Source: an uncultured Porphyromonas sp. (GTDB lineage: Bacteria > Bacteroidota > Bacteroidia > Bacteroidales > Porphyromonadaceae). Taken from it: DNA of 17,254 bases. A model generated the notes under the pieces. The model worked only from the letters and a program-made list of their open reading frames with translations. It searched no databases and was not told the origin of the DNA. How positions within the stretch are numbered: the stretch's first letter is position 1; the number at the start of each line of letters is the position of its first letter. Shown here in pieces: positions 1 through 6,443 of this stretch. Location: contig NZ_CABUAN010000043.1 of assembly GCF_902489635.1 (NCBI RefSeq), forward strand, positions 1 to 17,254. Direction: 5' to 3'. The position numbers were made by a program, and so were the translations under genes.

Positions 1-68
1 CTTTCATAGTTGTTGGGGTTGGCTTCCCAACTGTGTACTATTTCAGGAGAGGACAAAATAAAAAATAT

Positions 69-98
69 CCACGTGGAGATTTGAGATTTTCCACGTGG
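69..98. repeat. Pair of CCACGTGG palindromes, 22-bp spacing
   Basis: Two copies of the 8-bp palindrome CCACGTGG lie at 69-76 and 91-98, centre to centre 22 bp, separated by an AT-rich spacer. The outer flanks (AATAT before the first, ATATT after the second) make the whole block an inverted repeat. The same pair with the same 22-bp spacing occurs at 17174-17203, and TTTCCACGTGGATATT is identical in both places. I do not recognise the family. It could be a degraded MITE-like element or a structured intergenic repeat. Confidence 0.7.
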
Positions 99-147
99 AT
101 ATTCGAGAAAGGAGAGAATCGGACGAATTTCCCTGTAAAGATATGTT

Positions 148-175
148 ATTAGAGATTAGAGGTTAGAAGTTAGAG
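148..175. repeat. Heptamer tandem repeat, unit ATTAGAG, 4 copies
   Basis: Four consecutive 7-mers read ATTAGAG, ATTAGAG, GTTAGAA, GTTAGAG. The unit is the reverse complement of the CTCTAAT unit repeated eight times at 2391-2446, so the two arrays face each other across corA and the ZIP transporter. The array lies 45 bp upstream of the putative corA promoter box. No function is known to me. Confidence 0.8.
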
Positions 176-220
176 ATCGGAGGATTCCCTCCCCACAGGG
201 CGACGTCTCTCTAATTTTCG

Positions 221-228
221 TACCTTTG
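221..228 (+). promoter_or_regulatory. Putative -7 box of the corA promoter
   Basis: TACCTTTG matches the Bacteroidota -7 consensus TAnnTTTG used by the primary sigma factor of this phylum. The preceding AATTTTCG is AT-rich, as expected. I see no clear -33 TTTG, so the call rests on the -7 box and the context. Transcription would start near 232 and give a leader of roughly 290 nt before the corA ATG at 526. Confidence 0.55.
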
Positions 229-525
229 CGGGGTAGAGGCATGGGGCGGCCGCTTATATATAGTTATTGTATAGGTCTGCCGGTCATGCTCCTTAATTTA
301 CTGATCACGTAAACGTATTAATCCCTAGAATCGTTATGGACGACTCCTTACCGCCGAGTGAGCCTCGAAGTCTCTCGTGTAGACCTCCTCTACTGCGGAG
401 CCTACGCCCTAGCGTCTGCCTAGGGTATCCCAACGCCTAGATCTACTTGACTAGGTACCGCATAGGAGCAGGAGGTCTCTTAAGTTTCACCCCCTACCAA
501 TTACCCCTTAAGAGCCATAGATATT
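229..525 (+). promoter_or_regulatory. Long corA leader with hairpins and two small ORFs
   Basis: This 297-bp stretch between promoter box and corA has no gene of usual size. Two small ATG frames fit in it: 241-312 (23 codons, hydrophobic second half with MLLNLLIT) and 336-440 (34 codons, seven prolines). Segments CCCTAG (407-412), CTAGGG (420-425), CCTAG (436-440) and CTAGG (451-455) can pair first with second, second with third, or third with fourth. The second small frame stops inside the third segment. A further hairpin, CTCTTAAG (477-484) with CTTAAGAG (507-514), ends 11 nt before the corA start. The layout resembles an attenuator or leader-peptide control region, but I match it to no named riboswitch. 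Translation of the small frames is unproven. Confidence 0.35.
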
Positions 526-1452
526 ATGCGGAAGTTTTACCTACCCAAGCAGCAGTTTGCTCAAGTCGACACCCTAGAGCCACACACGTGGGTCAAAGTG
601 GTGCAGCCCACCTCGGAGGATATAGACTACCTCTGCGACGAACTGGGCATCCCCGACGGCTTCATCGGAGATACAGCGGATAGCGATGAGCGCCCTCGTA
701 CGGAGGAGGAGGACGGCTGGCGACTCACCATCATACGTATCCCGATCGAGACACCCGAGGGCACGACCCCTTACAACACGGTCCCCATCGGTGTCATCTC
801 GCACCTTGAGAAGCAGCTCGTCGTCACCATCTGCTACCACCGCACGGACCTCATTCCCGACTTCATCCAGCACAATCAGCGCAAGGGTATCTCGGTCGAT
901 ACGGATATAGACTTTATTCTCCGGCTCATCATGAGCTCAGCCGTATGGTTTCTCAAGTACTTGAAGCAGATCAGCTTCCTGATCCTAGAGACCGAGGAGG
1001 CTCTGGAGAAAAGCATCCGCAACGAAGACCTCCTACGGATGATGCGCTTGCAGAAGTGCTTGGTTTACTTCAACACCTCCATACGAGGCAATGAGTCGGT
1101 CATCGGACGCTTTAAGGTGAGCCACTATGAGCAGTATGATGCCGATCTGGCGGAGGACGTCGCTATCGAGCTCAACCAGGCGTACAATATGGTCAATGTG
1201 TACAGCGATGTAATGAACGGGACGATGGATGCCTTCGGCGGGATCATCAACAATAATATCAATACGATCATGCGCCGCATGACCAGTATCTCGATGATCC
1301 TGATGCTCCCGACGTTGGTCGCCTCACTATATGGTATGAACGTCGATCTGCCGTGGGCTGAGCATCCGTTGGCCTTTATAGGGATTATGGTGGTCTGCTT
1401 GATCTTCTCGGCGATCGCTTTCTGGCTCTTTAAGCGCATCCACTGGTTCTAG
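526..1452 (+). CDS. corA: CorA-family magnesium/divalent cation channel
   Basis: The 308-residue protein has CorA architecture: a long acidic cytoplasmic N-terminal domain, a helical stalk (about 135-250) and two C-terminal membrane helices (about 251-269 and 282-302). The signature Y-G-M-N sits at 269-272 at the end of the first helix, where it forms the selectivity loop. The C-terminus is short and basic (FKRIHWF), as expected for its cytosolic end. CorA proteins are homopentameric channels that let Mg2+ (sometimes Co2+ or Ni2+) into the cell, gated by cytosolic Mg2+. The length is typical. The ATG lies just after a leader hairpin and has no obvious Shine-Dalgarno site. The ZIP transporter gene follows after 21 bp and is probably cotranscribed. 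The family is sure; the exact metal is inferred. Confidence 0.93.
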   Translation: MRKFYLPKQQFAQVDTLEPHTWVKVVQPTSEDIDYLCDELGIPDGFIGDTADSDERPRTEEEDGWRLTIIRIPIETPEGTTPYNTVPIGVISHLEKQLVVTICYHRTDLIPDFIQHNQRKGISVDTDIDFILRLIMSSAVWFLKYLKQISFLILETEEALEKSIRNEDLLRMMRLQKCLVYFNTSIRGNESVIGRFKVSHYEQYDADLAEDVAIELNQAYNMVNVYSDVMNGTMDAFGGIINNNINTIMRRMTSISMILMLPTLVASLYGMNVDLPWAEHPLAFIGIMVVCLIFSAIAFWLFKRIHWF

Positions 1453-1453
1453 T

Positions 1454-1471
1454 TTCAGACGCTTTAGACGT
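1454..1471. repeat. Two copies of 9-bp unit TTYAGACGY
   Basis: TTCAGACGC and TTTAGACGT fill almost all of the 21-bp gap between the corA stop and the next ATG. A similar tandem pair, ACTAGACGC-TTCAGACGC, lies at 6381-6398 in the gap before tilS. It may be a small dispersed intergenic repeat or chance. Confidence 0.4.
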
Positions 1472-1473
1472 TT

Positions 1474-2313
1474 ATGCTACTAGATACGAGTAGTACACAG
1501 GTCTTTTATGCCTTTCTGATTACCCTCTGGGCGGGTCTCTCCACCGGCATCGGGAGTGCTCTGATCTTCTTTACCAAGCGCACCAACCGCATCTTCCTAT
1601 CGGTCTCGCTGGGCTTCTCAGCGGGCGTGATGGTCTATGTCTCTTTTGTGGAGCTCTTTCGCTCTGCCGAGACGACGATGACGCCGTTTTATGGAGAGCG
1701 ACTGGCGACGCTCTATGCTACGCTCGCTTTCTTTGCGGGGGTAGCGCTGATTGGTATCATTGACCGGCTGATCCCGGAGGCGGAAAACCCTCACGAGCTG
1801 CCCGACCAGAGTGCTGTGCGTAGCCTTCAGAATGAACCCGCCCAGACGACGACAGCGCACGAGCAGAGCCTGCTGCGTACTGGTATGGTAACAGCGATAG
1901 TCCTCGCTATCCACAACTTCCCCGAGGGTATGGTCACCTTTATGTCTGCGCTGACCGATCTCTCATTGGCACTGCCAATAGCTATCGCTATTGCGCTGCA
2001 CAACATCCCGGAGGGTATCTCGGTGGCTATCCCTATCTACCATGCCACGGGCAATAAGCGCAAAGCCTTCTTTCTCTCGCTCTCATCGGGTCTAGCTGAG
2101 CCTATTGGCGGACTGCTGGGCTTCTTGCTCTTGCGCCCTTTCCTGACCCCGACGGTGATGGGCTGTTGCTTTGCGATGATTGCGGGCATTATGGTGTACA
2201 TCTCCTTTGACGAGCTACTCCCTGCTGCGGAGCGGTTTGGTCACCACCATACGGCACTCTACGGGCTCATCGGGGGTATGGCCTTTATGGCACTCAGCCT
2301 GCTGCTGCTTTAG
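1474..2313 (+). CDS. zupT: ZIP-family zinc/divalent metal transporter
   Basis: The 279-residue integral membrane protein has the two ZIP signature motifs: HNFPEG at 147-152 and HNIPEG at 176-181, on the two helices that form the binuclear metal site. The N-terminal helices (about 9-33 and 40-62) match ZIP helices 1 and 2, and a soluble variable loop spans about 101-133. F-G-H-H-H (255-259) near the C-terminus may be a loop metal ligand. ZIP proteins bring Zn2+, and often Fe2+ or Mn2+, into the cytoplasm. The GufA/ZupT-like bacterial subgroup fits the length and motif spelling. It lies 21 bp after corA in the same direction, consistent with a metal-uptake operon. Substrate is inferred. Confidence 0.9.
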   Translation: MLLDTSSTQVFYAFLITLWAGLSTGIGSALIFFTKRTNRIFLSVSLGFSAGVMVYVSFVELFRSAETTMTPFYGERLATLYATLAFFAGVALIGIIDRLIPEAENPHELPDQSAVRSLQNEPAQTTTAHEQSLLRTGMVTAIVLAIHNFPEGMVTFMSALTDLSLALPIAIAIALHNIPEGISVAIPIYHATGNKRKAFFLSLSSGLAEPIGGLLGFLLLRPFLTPTVMGCCFAMIAGIMVYISFDELLPAAERFGHHHTALYGLIGGMAFMALSLLLL

Positions 2314-2349
2314 CTGTTGGCTGTTAGCGATTGGCTGTTGGCTGTTAGC
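2313..2349. repeat. Duplicated 16-mer with internal 7-bp period
   Basis: GCTGTTGGCTGTTAGC occurs perfectly at 2313-2328 and 2334-2349, separated by GATTG. Each copy itself holds two 7-mers, GCTGTTG and GCTGTTA. The first copy begins on the last base of the ZIP transporter stop codon, so changes in copy number would fall outside the coding region. Confidence 0.75.
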
Positions 2350-2359
2350 TGGAGTGATC

Positions 2360-2386
2360 GGAGCTATCAGAGCTATCGGAGCCATC
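2360..2386. repeat. Three 9-bp tandem repeats
   Basis: GGAGCTATC, AGAGCTATC and GGAGCCATC are consecutive 9-mers. They lie between the GCTGTTR repeats and the CTCTAAT array, so this gap holds three unrelated short tandem repeats side by side. Confidence 0.7.
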
Positions 2387-2390
2387 GGGA

Positions 2391-2446
2391 CTCTAATCTC
2401 TAATCTCTAACCTCTAATTTCTAATCTCTAACTTCTAGCCTCTAAT
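2391..2446. repeat. Heptamer tandem repeat, unit CTCTAAT, 8 copies
   Basis: Eight uninterrupted 7-mers: CTCTAAT, CTCTAAT, CTCTAAC, CTCTAAT, TTCTAAT, CTCTAAC, TTCTAGC, CTCTAAT. Variation sits mostly at unit positions 1, 6 and 7. The unit is the reverse complement of the array at 148-175. It ends about 20 bp upstream of the aspS promoter box, so copy number could affect promoter context. I know no function for it. Confidence 0.85.
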
Positions 2447-2467
2447 CTCGATGTGCTTGTTTTTGTG

Positions 2468-2475
2468 TACTTTTG
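2468..2475 (+). promoter_or_regulatory. Putative -7 box of the aspS promoter
   Basis: TACTTTTG fits the Bacteroidota -7 consensus TAnnTTTG in a T-rich stretch. Transcription would start near 2480 and give a 5' leader of about 75 nt with a small GTCTC/GAGAC hairpin (2506-2518). It is the only good promoter box between the ZIP gene and aspS, so it probably drives aspS and the genes after it. Confidence 0.55.
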
Positions 2476-2554
2476 TGCTAGTGGAGGCTGGCGCATAGTG
2501 TATCGGTCTCTGCGAGACAAAAAAGATAGATATAGAAATAGGTAGCATCAGATT

Positions 2555-4297
2555 ATGTACAGAACGCATACGTGTGGAGCTCTGCGTGCCTCTGACGAGG
2601 GACAGCAGGTGACGCTCGCGGGTTGGGTCGCTAAGATTCGTCGCATGGGAGCTATGACCTTCCTCGACTTACGTGATAGATATGGCATTACGCAGATCTT
2701 CTTTGATGAGTCGCATCAGGGACTCCTCAGTGAGGTGGGGCGTGAGTGGGTGCTGGCGGTGACGGGTACCGTACGCCTGCGTAGCAGTGTCAATGAAAAG
2801 ATCCCCACGGGACAGATCGAGATCCTCGCAGATCGTATGGAGGTACTGAATCGTGCCGACACGCCTCCCTTTACGATCGAAGATGTGAGTGACGGTGGCG
2901 ATGACCTGCGTATGAAGTACCGCTACCTAGACCTGCGTCGTAGACCGGTGCTGAGCAATATAGAGCTACGTCACCGTATGACGATGGAGACGAGACGCTA
3001 TCTCGACGGGCTCCACTTCCTAGAGATCGAGACGCCGATGCTGATCGGTTCGACACCCGAGGGTGCGCGAGACTTTGTGGTGCCTAGTCGTATGAACCCA
3101 GGGCAGTTTTACGCATTGCCTCAGTCGCCACAGACCTTCAAGCAGCTACTGATGGTCGCGGGCATGGATCGCTACTTCCAGATCGTGAAGTGCTTTAGAG
3201 ATGAGGATCTACGTGCCGATCGTCAGCCAGAGTTTACGCAGATAGACTGCGAGATGAGCTTCGTGGAGCAGGACGACATTTTGAGCACCTTCGAGGGGCT
3301 GGCAAAGCATCTCTTTAAGGAGATCCGTGGCATTGACCTCCCCACGCCACTACGACGCATGACTTGGTACGAGGCTATGGATCGCTACGGTAGCGACAAG
3401 CCCGATCTGCGCTTCGGTATGGAGATCGCAGAGGTGACGGAGACGATACAGGGTCATGGCTTTGGCGTGGTTGATGACGCTAAGTACATCGGCGCTATTG
3501 TGGTCACGGGCAAGGCGGACTACACGCGTAAGCAGATCGACCAGCTGACCGACTTTGTCAAGCGCCCACAGGTGGGTGCCAAGGGGTTGCTCTGGCTACG
3601 CTATCAGCCTGATGGGACGATGAAGAGTAGCTTCGACAAGTTCCTCGATGCTGACCAACTCAAAGTACTGGCCGATAAGCTGTCTATGCAGCCTGGCGAC
3701 ATAGCCTTCCTGATCTCTGGGGACAAGCGTCCGGCACAGAAGCAGCTGGGCACGCTACGTCTACACATCGCCTCCGAGCTGGGTCTGATGCAGCCAGGGC
3801 ACTATGAGTGCCTCTGGGTGGTCGACTTCCCGCTACTCGAGTGGGACGAGGAGACGCAGCGCTACTATGCGATGCACCACCCCTTTACGGCTCCAAAGCC
3901 TGAGGACCAAGATCGTCTCGAGAGCGACCCCGGTAGCGTCCGTGCGGATGCTTACGACATGGTGATCAACGGTGTCGAGGTGGGCGGTGGCTCTATCCGT
4001 ATCCACGATGCGGAGCTACAGGCACGAGTCTTTGCGGTACTAGGCTTTACGAAGGAGCGTGCCGAGGAGCAGTTTGGCTTCTTGATGAATGCCTTTAAGT
4101 ATGGCGCACCGCCTCACGGTGGTATCGCCTTCGGACTGGATCGCTGGGTGTCGCTCATGGCTGAGCTGGACTCGATACGTGACTGTATCGCCTTCCCGAA
4201 GAACAATTCGGGTCGTGATGTGATGATCGATGCGCCTGCACGACTAGATCCGGAGCAGCTTGACGAGCTACACCTGACGGTGCGGGAGACACTATAA
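2555..4297 (+). CDS. aspS: Aspartyl-tRNA synthetase
   Basis: This cytosolic class IIb synthetase charges tRNA-Asp with aspartate using ATP. At 580 residues it has normal bacterial length. Domains in order are an N-terminal OB fold for the anticodon (about 1-105), the catalytic core, the bacterial GAD insert (about 280-410) and the end of the core. Motif 2 is FRDEDLRADRQPE at 214-226 and motif 3 is GIAFGLDR at 523-530. The anticodon-domain position that is Leu in the E. coli enzyme and His in non-discriminating enzymes is Met31 here, which suggests an Asp-specific enzyme; that comparison is from memory. It opens a same-strand run of seven genes, and the next gene starts 15 bp after its stop. 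Confidence 0.97.
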   Translation: MYRTHTCGALRASDEGQQVTLAGWVAKIRRMGAMTFLDLRDRYGITQIFFDESHQGLLSEVGREWVLAVTGTVRLRSSVNEKIPTGQIEILADRMEVLNRADTPPFTIEDVSDGGDDLRMKYRYLDLRRRPVLSNIELRHRMTMETRRYLDGLHFLEIETPMLIGSTPEGARDFVVPSRMNPGQFYALPQSPQTFKQLLMVAGMDRYFQIVKCFRDEDLRADRQPEFTQIDCEMSFVEQDDILSTFEGLAKHLFKEIRGIDLPTPLRRMTWYEAMDRYGSDKPDLRFGMEIAEVTETIQGHGFGVVDDAKYIGAIVVTGKADYTRKQIDQLTDFVKRPQVGAKGLLWLRYQPDGTMKSSFDKFLDADQLKVLADKLSMQPGDIAFLISGDKRPAQKQLGTLRLHIASELGLMQPGHYECLWVVDFPLLEWDEETQRYYAMHHPFTAPKPEDQDRLESDPGSVRADAYDMVINGVEVGGGSIRIHDAELQARVFAVLGFTKERAEEQFGFLMNAFKYGAPPHGGIAFGLDRWVSLMAELDSIRDCIAFPKNNSGRDVMIDAPARLDPEQLDELHLTVRETL

Positions 4298-4312
4298 TAT
4301 ATAGGAGTCCTT

Positions 4313-5425
4313 ATGGTCACGATAGGAGATGTAGTTCGTACGGTAGAGGCGTGCTATCCGCTGAGCTATCAGGAGAGCTACGACAACTCGGGTCTTCAGG
4401 TGGGTGACGTGACGCAACCGCTACGTGGCATCATGCTAGCTGTGGAGACGACCGAGGCGGTACTCGAGGAGTGCCTGCAGCGTGGGTGCAACCTGCTCAT
4501 ATCGCATCATCCGATCCTCTTTCGAGGACTTAAGCGGATCACGCCCGCGACTTATCAGGAGCGTTGCGTGGCTTTTGCCTTGAGAAACAATATCGCTATC
4601 TACGCTTGTCACACGTCGGCAGACAATGAGACGACGCAGGGGGTGAATCACTATCTGGCCAACCTGATCGGTCTCAAGCGTGAGGGTAGGCGACCAATGA
4701 TGCCTCAGCGAGGCCGCTTTTACAAGCTGCAGACCTATATACCGCACAGTCACGCCGATGCGCTACGCACCGCATACGAGGAGGCGGGCATTGGCTCGCT
4801 GGGTGGCTACACAGGTTGTAGTTATAGTTGCTCGGGGGTAGGGCACTTCCGTCCAGGAGCTGAGACGCATCCGACCATTGGCACACATGGCGCCTTGGAG
4901 GCGGTCGAGGAGGAGATGATCTCGGTGCTCGTGCCACAGGAGCGACTCTCGCAAGCCCTCACGACACTCATAGCGACGCATCCCTATGAGGTGCCGGCCT
5001 ACGAGGTGATCCCGATCGTGATGGATCACCCGACGAGTGGGCTAGGGGTCATAGGCGAACTGCCTAGTGCGCTGACGCCGCAGGAGCTGCTAGAGCAGCT
5101 AGCTACGCTGCCAGCCGTGGAGCGCATCGCCTATTCAAATCCCCCCACGCAGCCGGTCCGTCGCATAGCACTCTGTGGAGGCAGTGGCGGTGGTCACGAA
5201 TTCATCGGAGAGGCTATGCGCTCAGGCGCAGAGGTCTATATCACAGGTGAGGCCAAGTACAACGACTATCTCGACGTGCAGGGGCGTCTCTGGCTGATCA
5301 CGCTAGGGCACTTCGAGAGTGAGCACTGCACGCGCACGATGCTCTATGATGCATTGTCGGATAAATATCGTAACTTTGTCATCCATACGTCAGATGCTGA
5401 CACCAATCCTATTCACTATTTCTAA
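4313..5425 (+). CDS. NIF3-like dinuclear metal-centre protein
   Basis: The 370-residue protein belongs to the NIF3/YbgI/YqfO family. Metal-ligand motifs are SHHP at 64-67 (His65, His66), His100 and Asp104 in CHTSADN, and GHFESE at 332-337 (His333, Glu337) near the C-terminus. The length shows it is the long form with a CutA-like domain inserted in the middle (about 125-230), as in many Gram-positive and Bacteroidota members; E. coli YbgI lacks it. Family members form toroidal hexamers with two metals per subunit. The cellular function is not settled, with GTP cyclohydrolase-like or hydrolase activity suggested. It sits 15 bp after aspS and 12 bp before a zinc-ribbon gene, a pairing common across bacteria. 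Confidence 0.92.
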   Translation: MVTIGDVVRTVEACYPLSYQESYDNSGLQVGDVTQPLRGIMLAVETTEAVLEECLQRGCNLLISHHPILFRGLKRITPATYQERCVAFALRNNIAIYACHTSADNETTQGVNHYLANLIGLKREGRRPMMPQRGRFYKLQTYIPHSHADALRTAYEEAGIGSLGGYTGCSYSCSGVGHFRPGAETHPTIGTHGALEAVEEEMISVLVPQERLSQALTTLIATHPYEVPAYEVIPIVMDHPTSGLGVIGELPSALTPQELLEQLATLPAVERIAYSNPPTQPVRRIALCGGSGGGHEFIGEAMRSGAEVYITGEAKYNDYLDVQGRLWLITLGHFESEHCTRTMLYDALSDKYRNFVIHTSDADTNPIHYF

Positions 5426-5437
5426 GCAACACCATCT

Positions 5438-6364
5438 ATGAGCATTAATACAACGACCCACGAAGTAGCCGAGCGTAGTATCCGGGAGAAGCTCATCGCC
5501 CTCAAGCGTCTACAGGAGACGCTCACCAGTATTGACAAGATCAAACTACTACGAGGCGAGCTACCCCAAGCTATCGAAGATCTAGCGGACGAAATCGAGG
5601 GACTGAAGACACGCTTAGAGAAGTACAACGCTGCTGCCAAAAAGCTCTCACAGTCGGTCAGTGGTGAGAATCAAAAGATCGCTGTGGCAAACGATAAGCT
5701 CGATGTGCTCAAGGAGCAGCTCAATGCGGTGAGCAACAACCGTGAGTATGAGCACCTGTCGCGCGAGATCGAGTTTCAAGAGCTTGAGATACAGCTAGCG
5801 CAGAAGCATATCCGTGAGTTCAATGCGGAGCTACAAGGTCGCAAGGATGACATCGCCAAGCTCCAAGAGCGCATCAAGGAGCGCGAGGAGGATCATCAGG
5901 CCAAGAGCGAGGAGCTAGAGCAGATCATTGCCGAGACCCGCATCGAGGAGGAGCAACTCCGTGATCGTGCCAACGAGCTGGAGGCGCAGATCGATGAGCG
6001 CATCCTCAAGGCATTCCAACGTCTACGCAAGGGCGCTTCCAATGGACTGGCTGTCGTGCCTGTAGAGCGTGAGGCGTGCGGTGGTTGCTTTAACCACATC
6101 CCGCCACAGCGTCAGCTAGAGGTCAAGCTACACAACAAGGTCATCGTCTGCGAGTACTGCGGACGTGTACTCATCGACCCAGACATCGAGGAGGAGCCAG
6201 TAGAGGAGACGACTGACACAAAGGCCGACACAAAGAAAAAGGAAACCAAGAAAACGACTGCTACTAAGAAGGCTGCTACTACTAAGAAGGCTGCTACTAA
6301 GAAGACGACTGCCTCTAAGAGTACCAAGAAGGCTGCCTCTAGCAAGGATCAAGCAGACAAGTAA
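5438..6364 (+). CDS. Coiled-coil protein with C4 zinc ribbon and Lys/Ala tail
   Basis: The 308-residue protein has a long, charged alpha-helical coiled coil (about 15-195), then a four-cysteine zinc ribbon with Cys214 and Cys217 (CGGC) and Cys238 and Cys241 (CEYC). This is the C4-type zinc-ribbon (DUF164, CT398-like) family. A role in nucleic-acid or secretion-related complexes has been proposed for the family, and none is firmly known. Residues 250-262 are acidic. Residues 265-308 form a low-complexity tail rich in Lys, Thr and Ala, resembling histone H1-like or AlgP tails, encoded by near-repeated codons. The family normally ends soon after the ribbon, at about 240-250 residues, so the tail is an extension. 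It could bind nucleic acid. It lies 12 bp after the NIF3-like gene. Confidence 0.88.
   Translation: MSINTTTHEVAERSIREKLIALKRLQETLTSIDKIKLLRGELPQAIEDLADEIEGLKTRLEKYNAAAKKLSQSVSGENQKIAVANDKLDVLKEQLNAVSNNREYEHLSREIEFQELEIQLAQKHIREFNAELQGRKDDIAKLQERIKEREEDHQAKSEELEQIIAETRIEEEQLRDRANELEAQIDERILKAFQRLRKGASNGLAVVPVEREACGGCFNHIPPQRQLEVKLHNKVIVCEYCGRVLIDPDIEEEPVEETTDTKADTKKKETKKTTATKKAATTKKAATKKTTASKSTKKAASSKDQADK
6260..6304 (+). repeat. Coding repeat GCTGCTACTAAGAAG in the Lys/Ala tail
   Basis: Within the tail of the zinc-ribbon protein the codons read GCTACTAAGAAG (6260-6271), GCTGCTACTACTAAGAAG (6272-6289) and GCTGCTACTAAGAAG (6290-6304). All units are multiples of three, so gain or loss keeps the frame. 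Uniform GCT/ACT/AAG codons contrast with the mixed GCC, GCG and GCA use upstream in the same gene. This suggests growth by slippage. Confidence 0.7.
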
Positions 6365-6380
6365 GTCTCCACTTCTGGCG

Positions 6381-6398
6381 ACTAGACGCTTCAGACGC
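6381..6398. repeat. 9-bp unit repeat ACTAGACGC-TTCAGACGC
   Basis: Two adjacent 9-mers match the pair between corA and the ZIP gene at 1454-1471; TTCAGACGC is identical in both places. It lies in the 79-bp gap before tilS, which otherwise shows no promoter box or terminator. Confidence 0.4.
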
Positions 6399-6443
6399 TC
6401 TGTCGCCTGCTCTCTCCCTTTACGACATTCATTCCCTCGCATT

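Noticed and set aside
6112..6345. Minus-strand hydrophobic frame opposite the Lys-rich tail
   Set aside because: Its Leu/Val/Phe-rich translation is the mirror of AAG/GCT repeat codons. It has no start context and is a shadow of the real gene.
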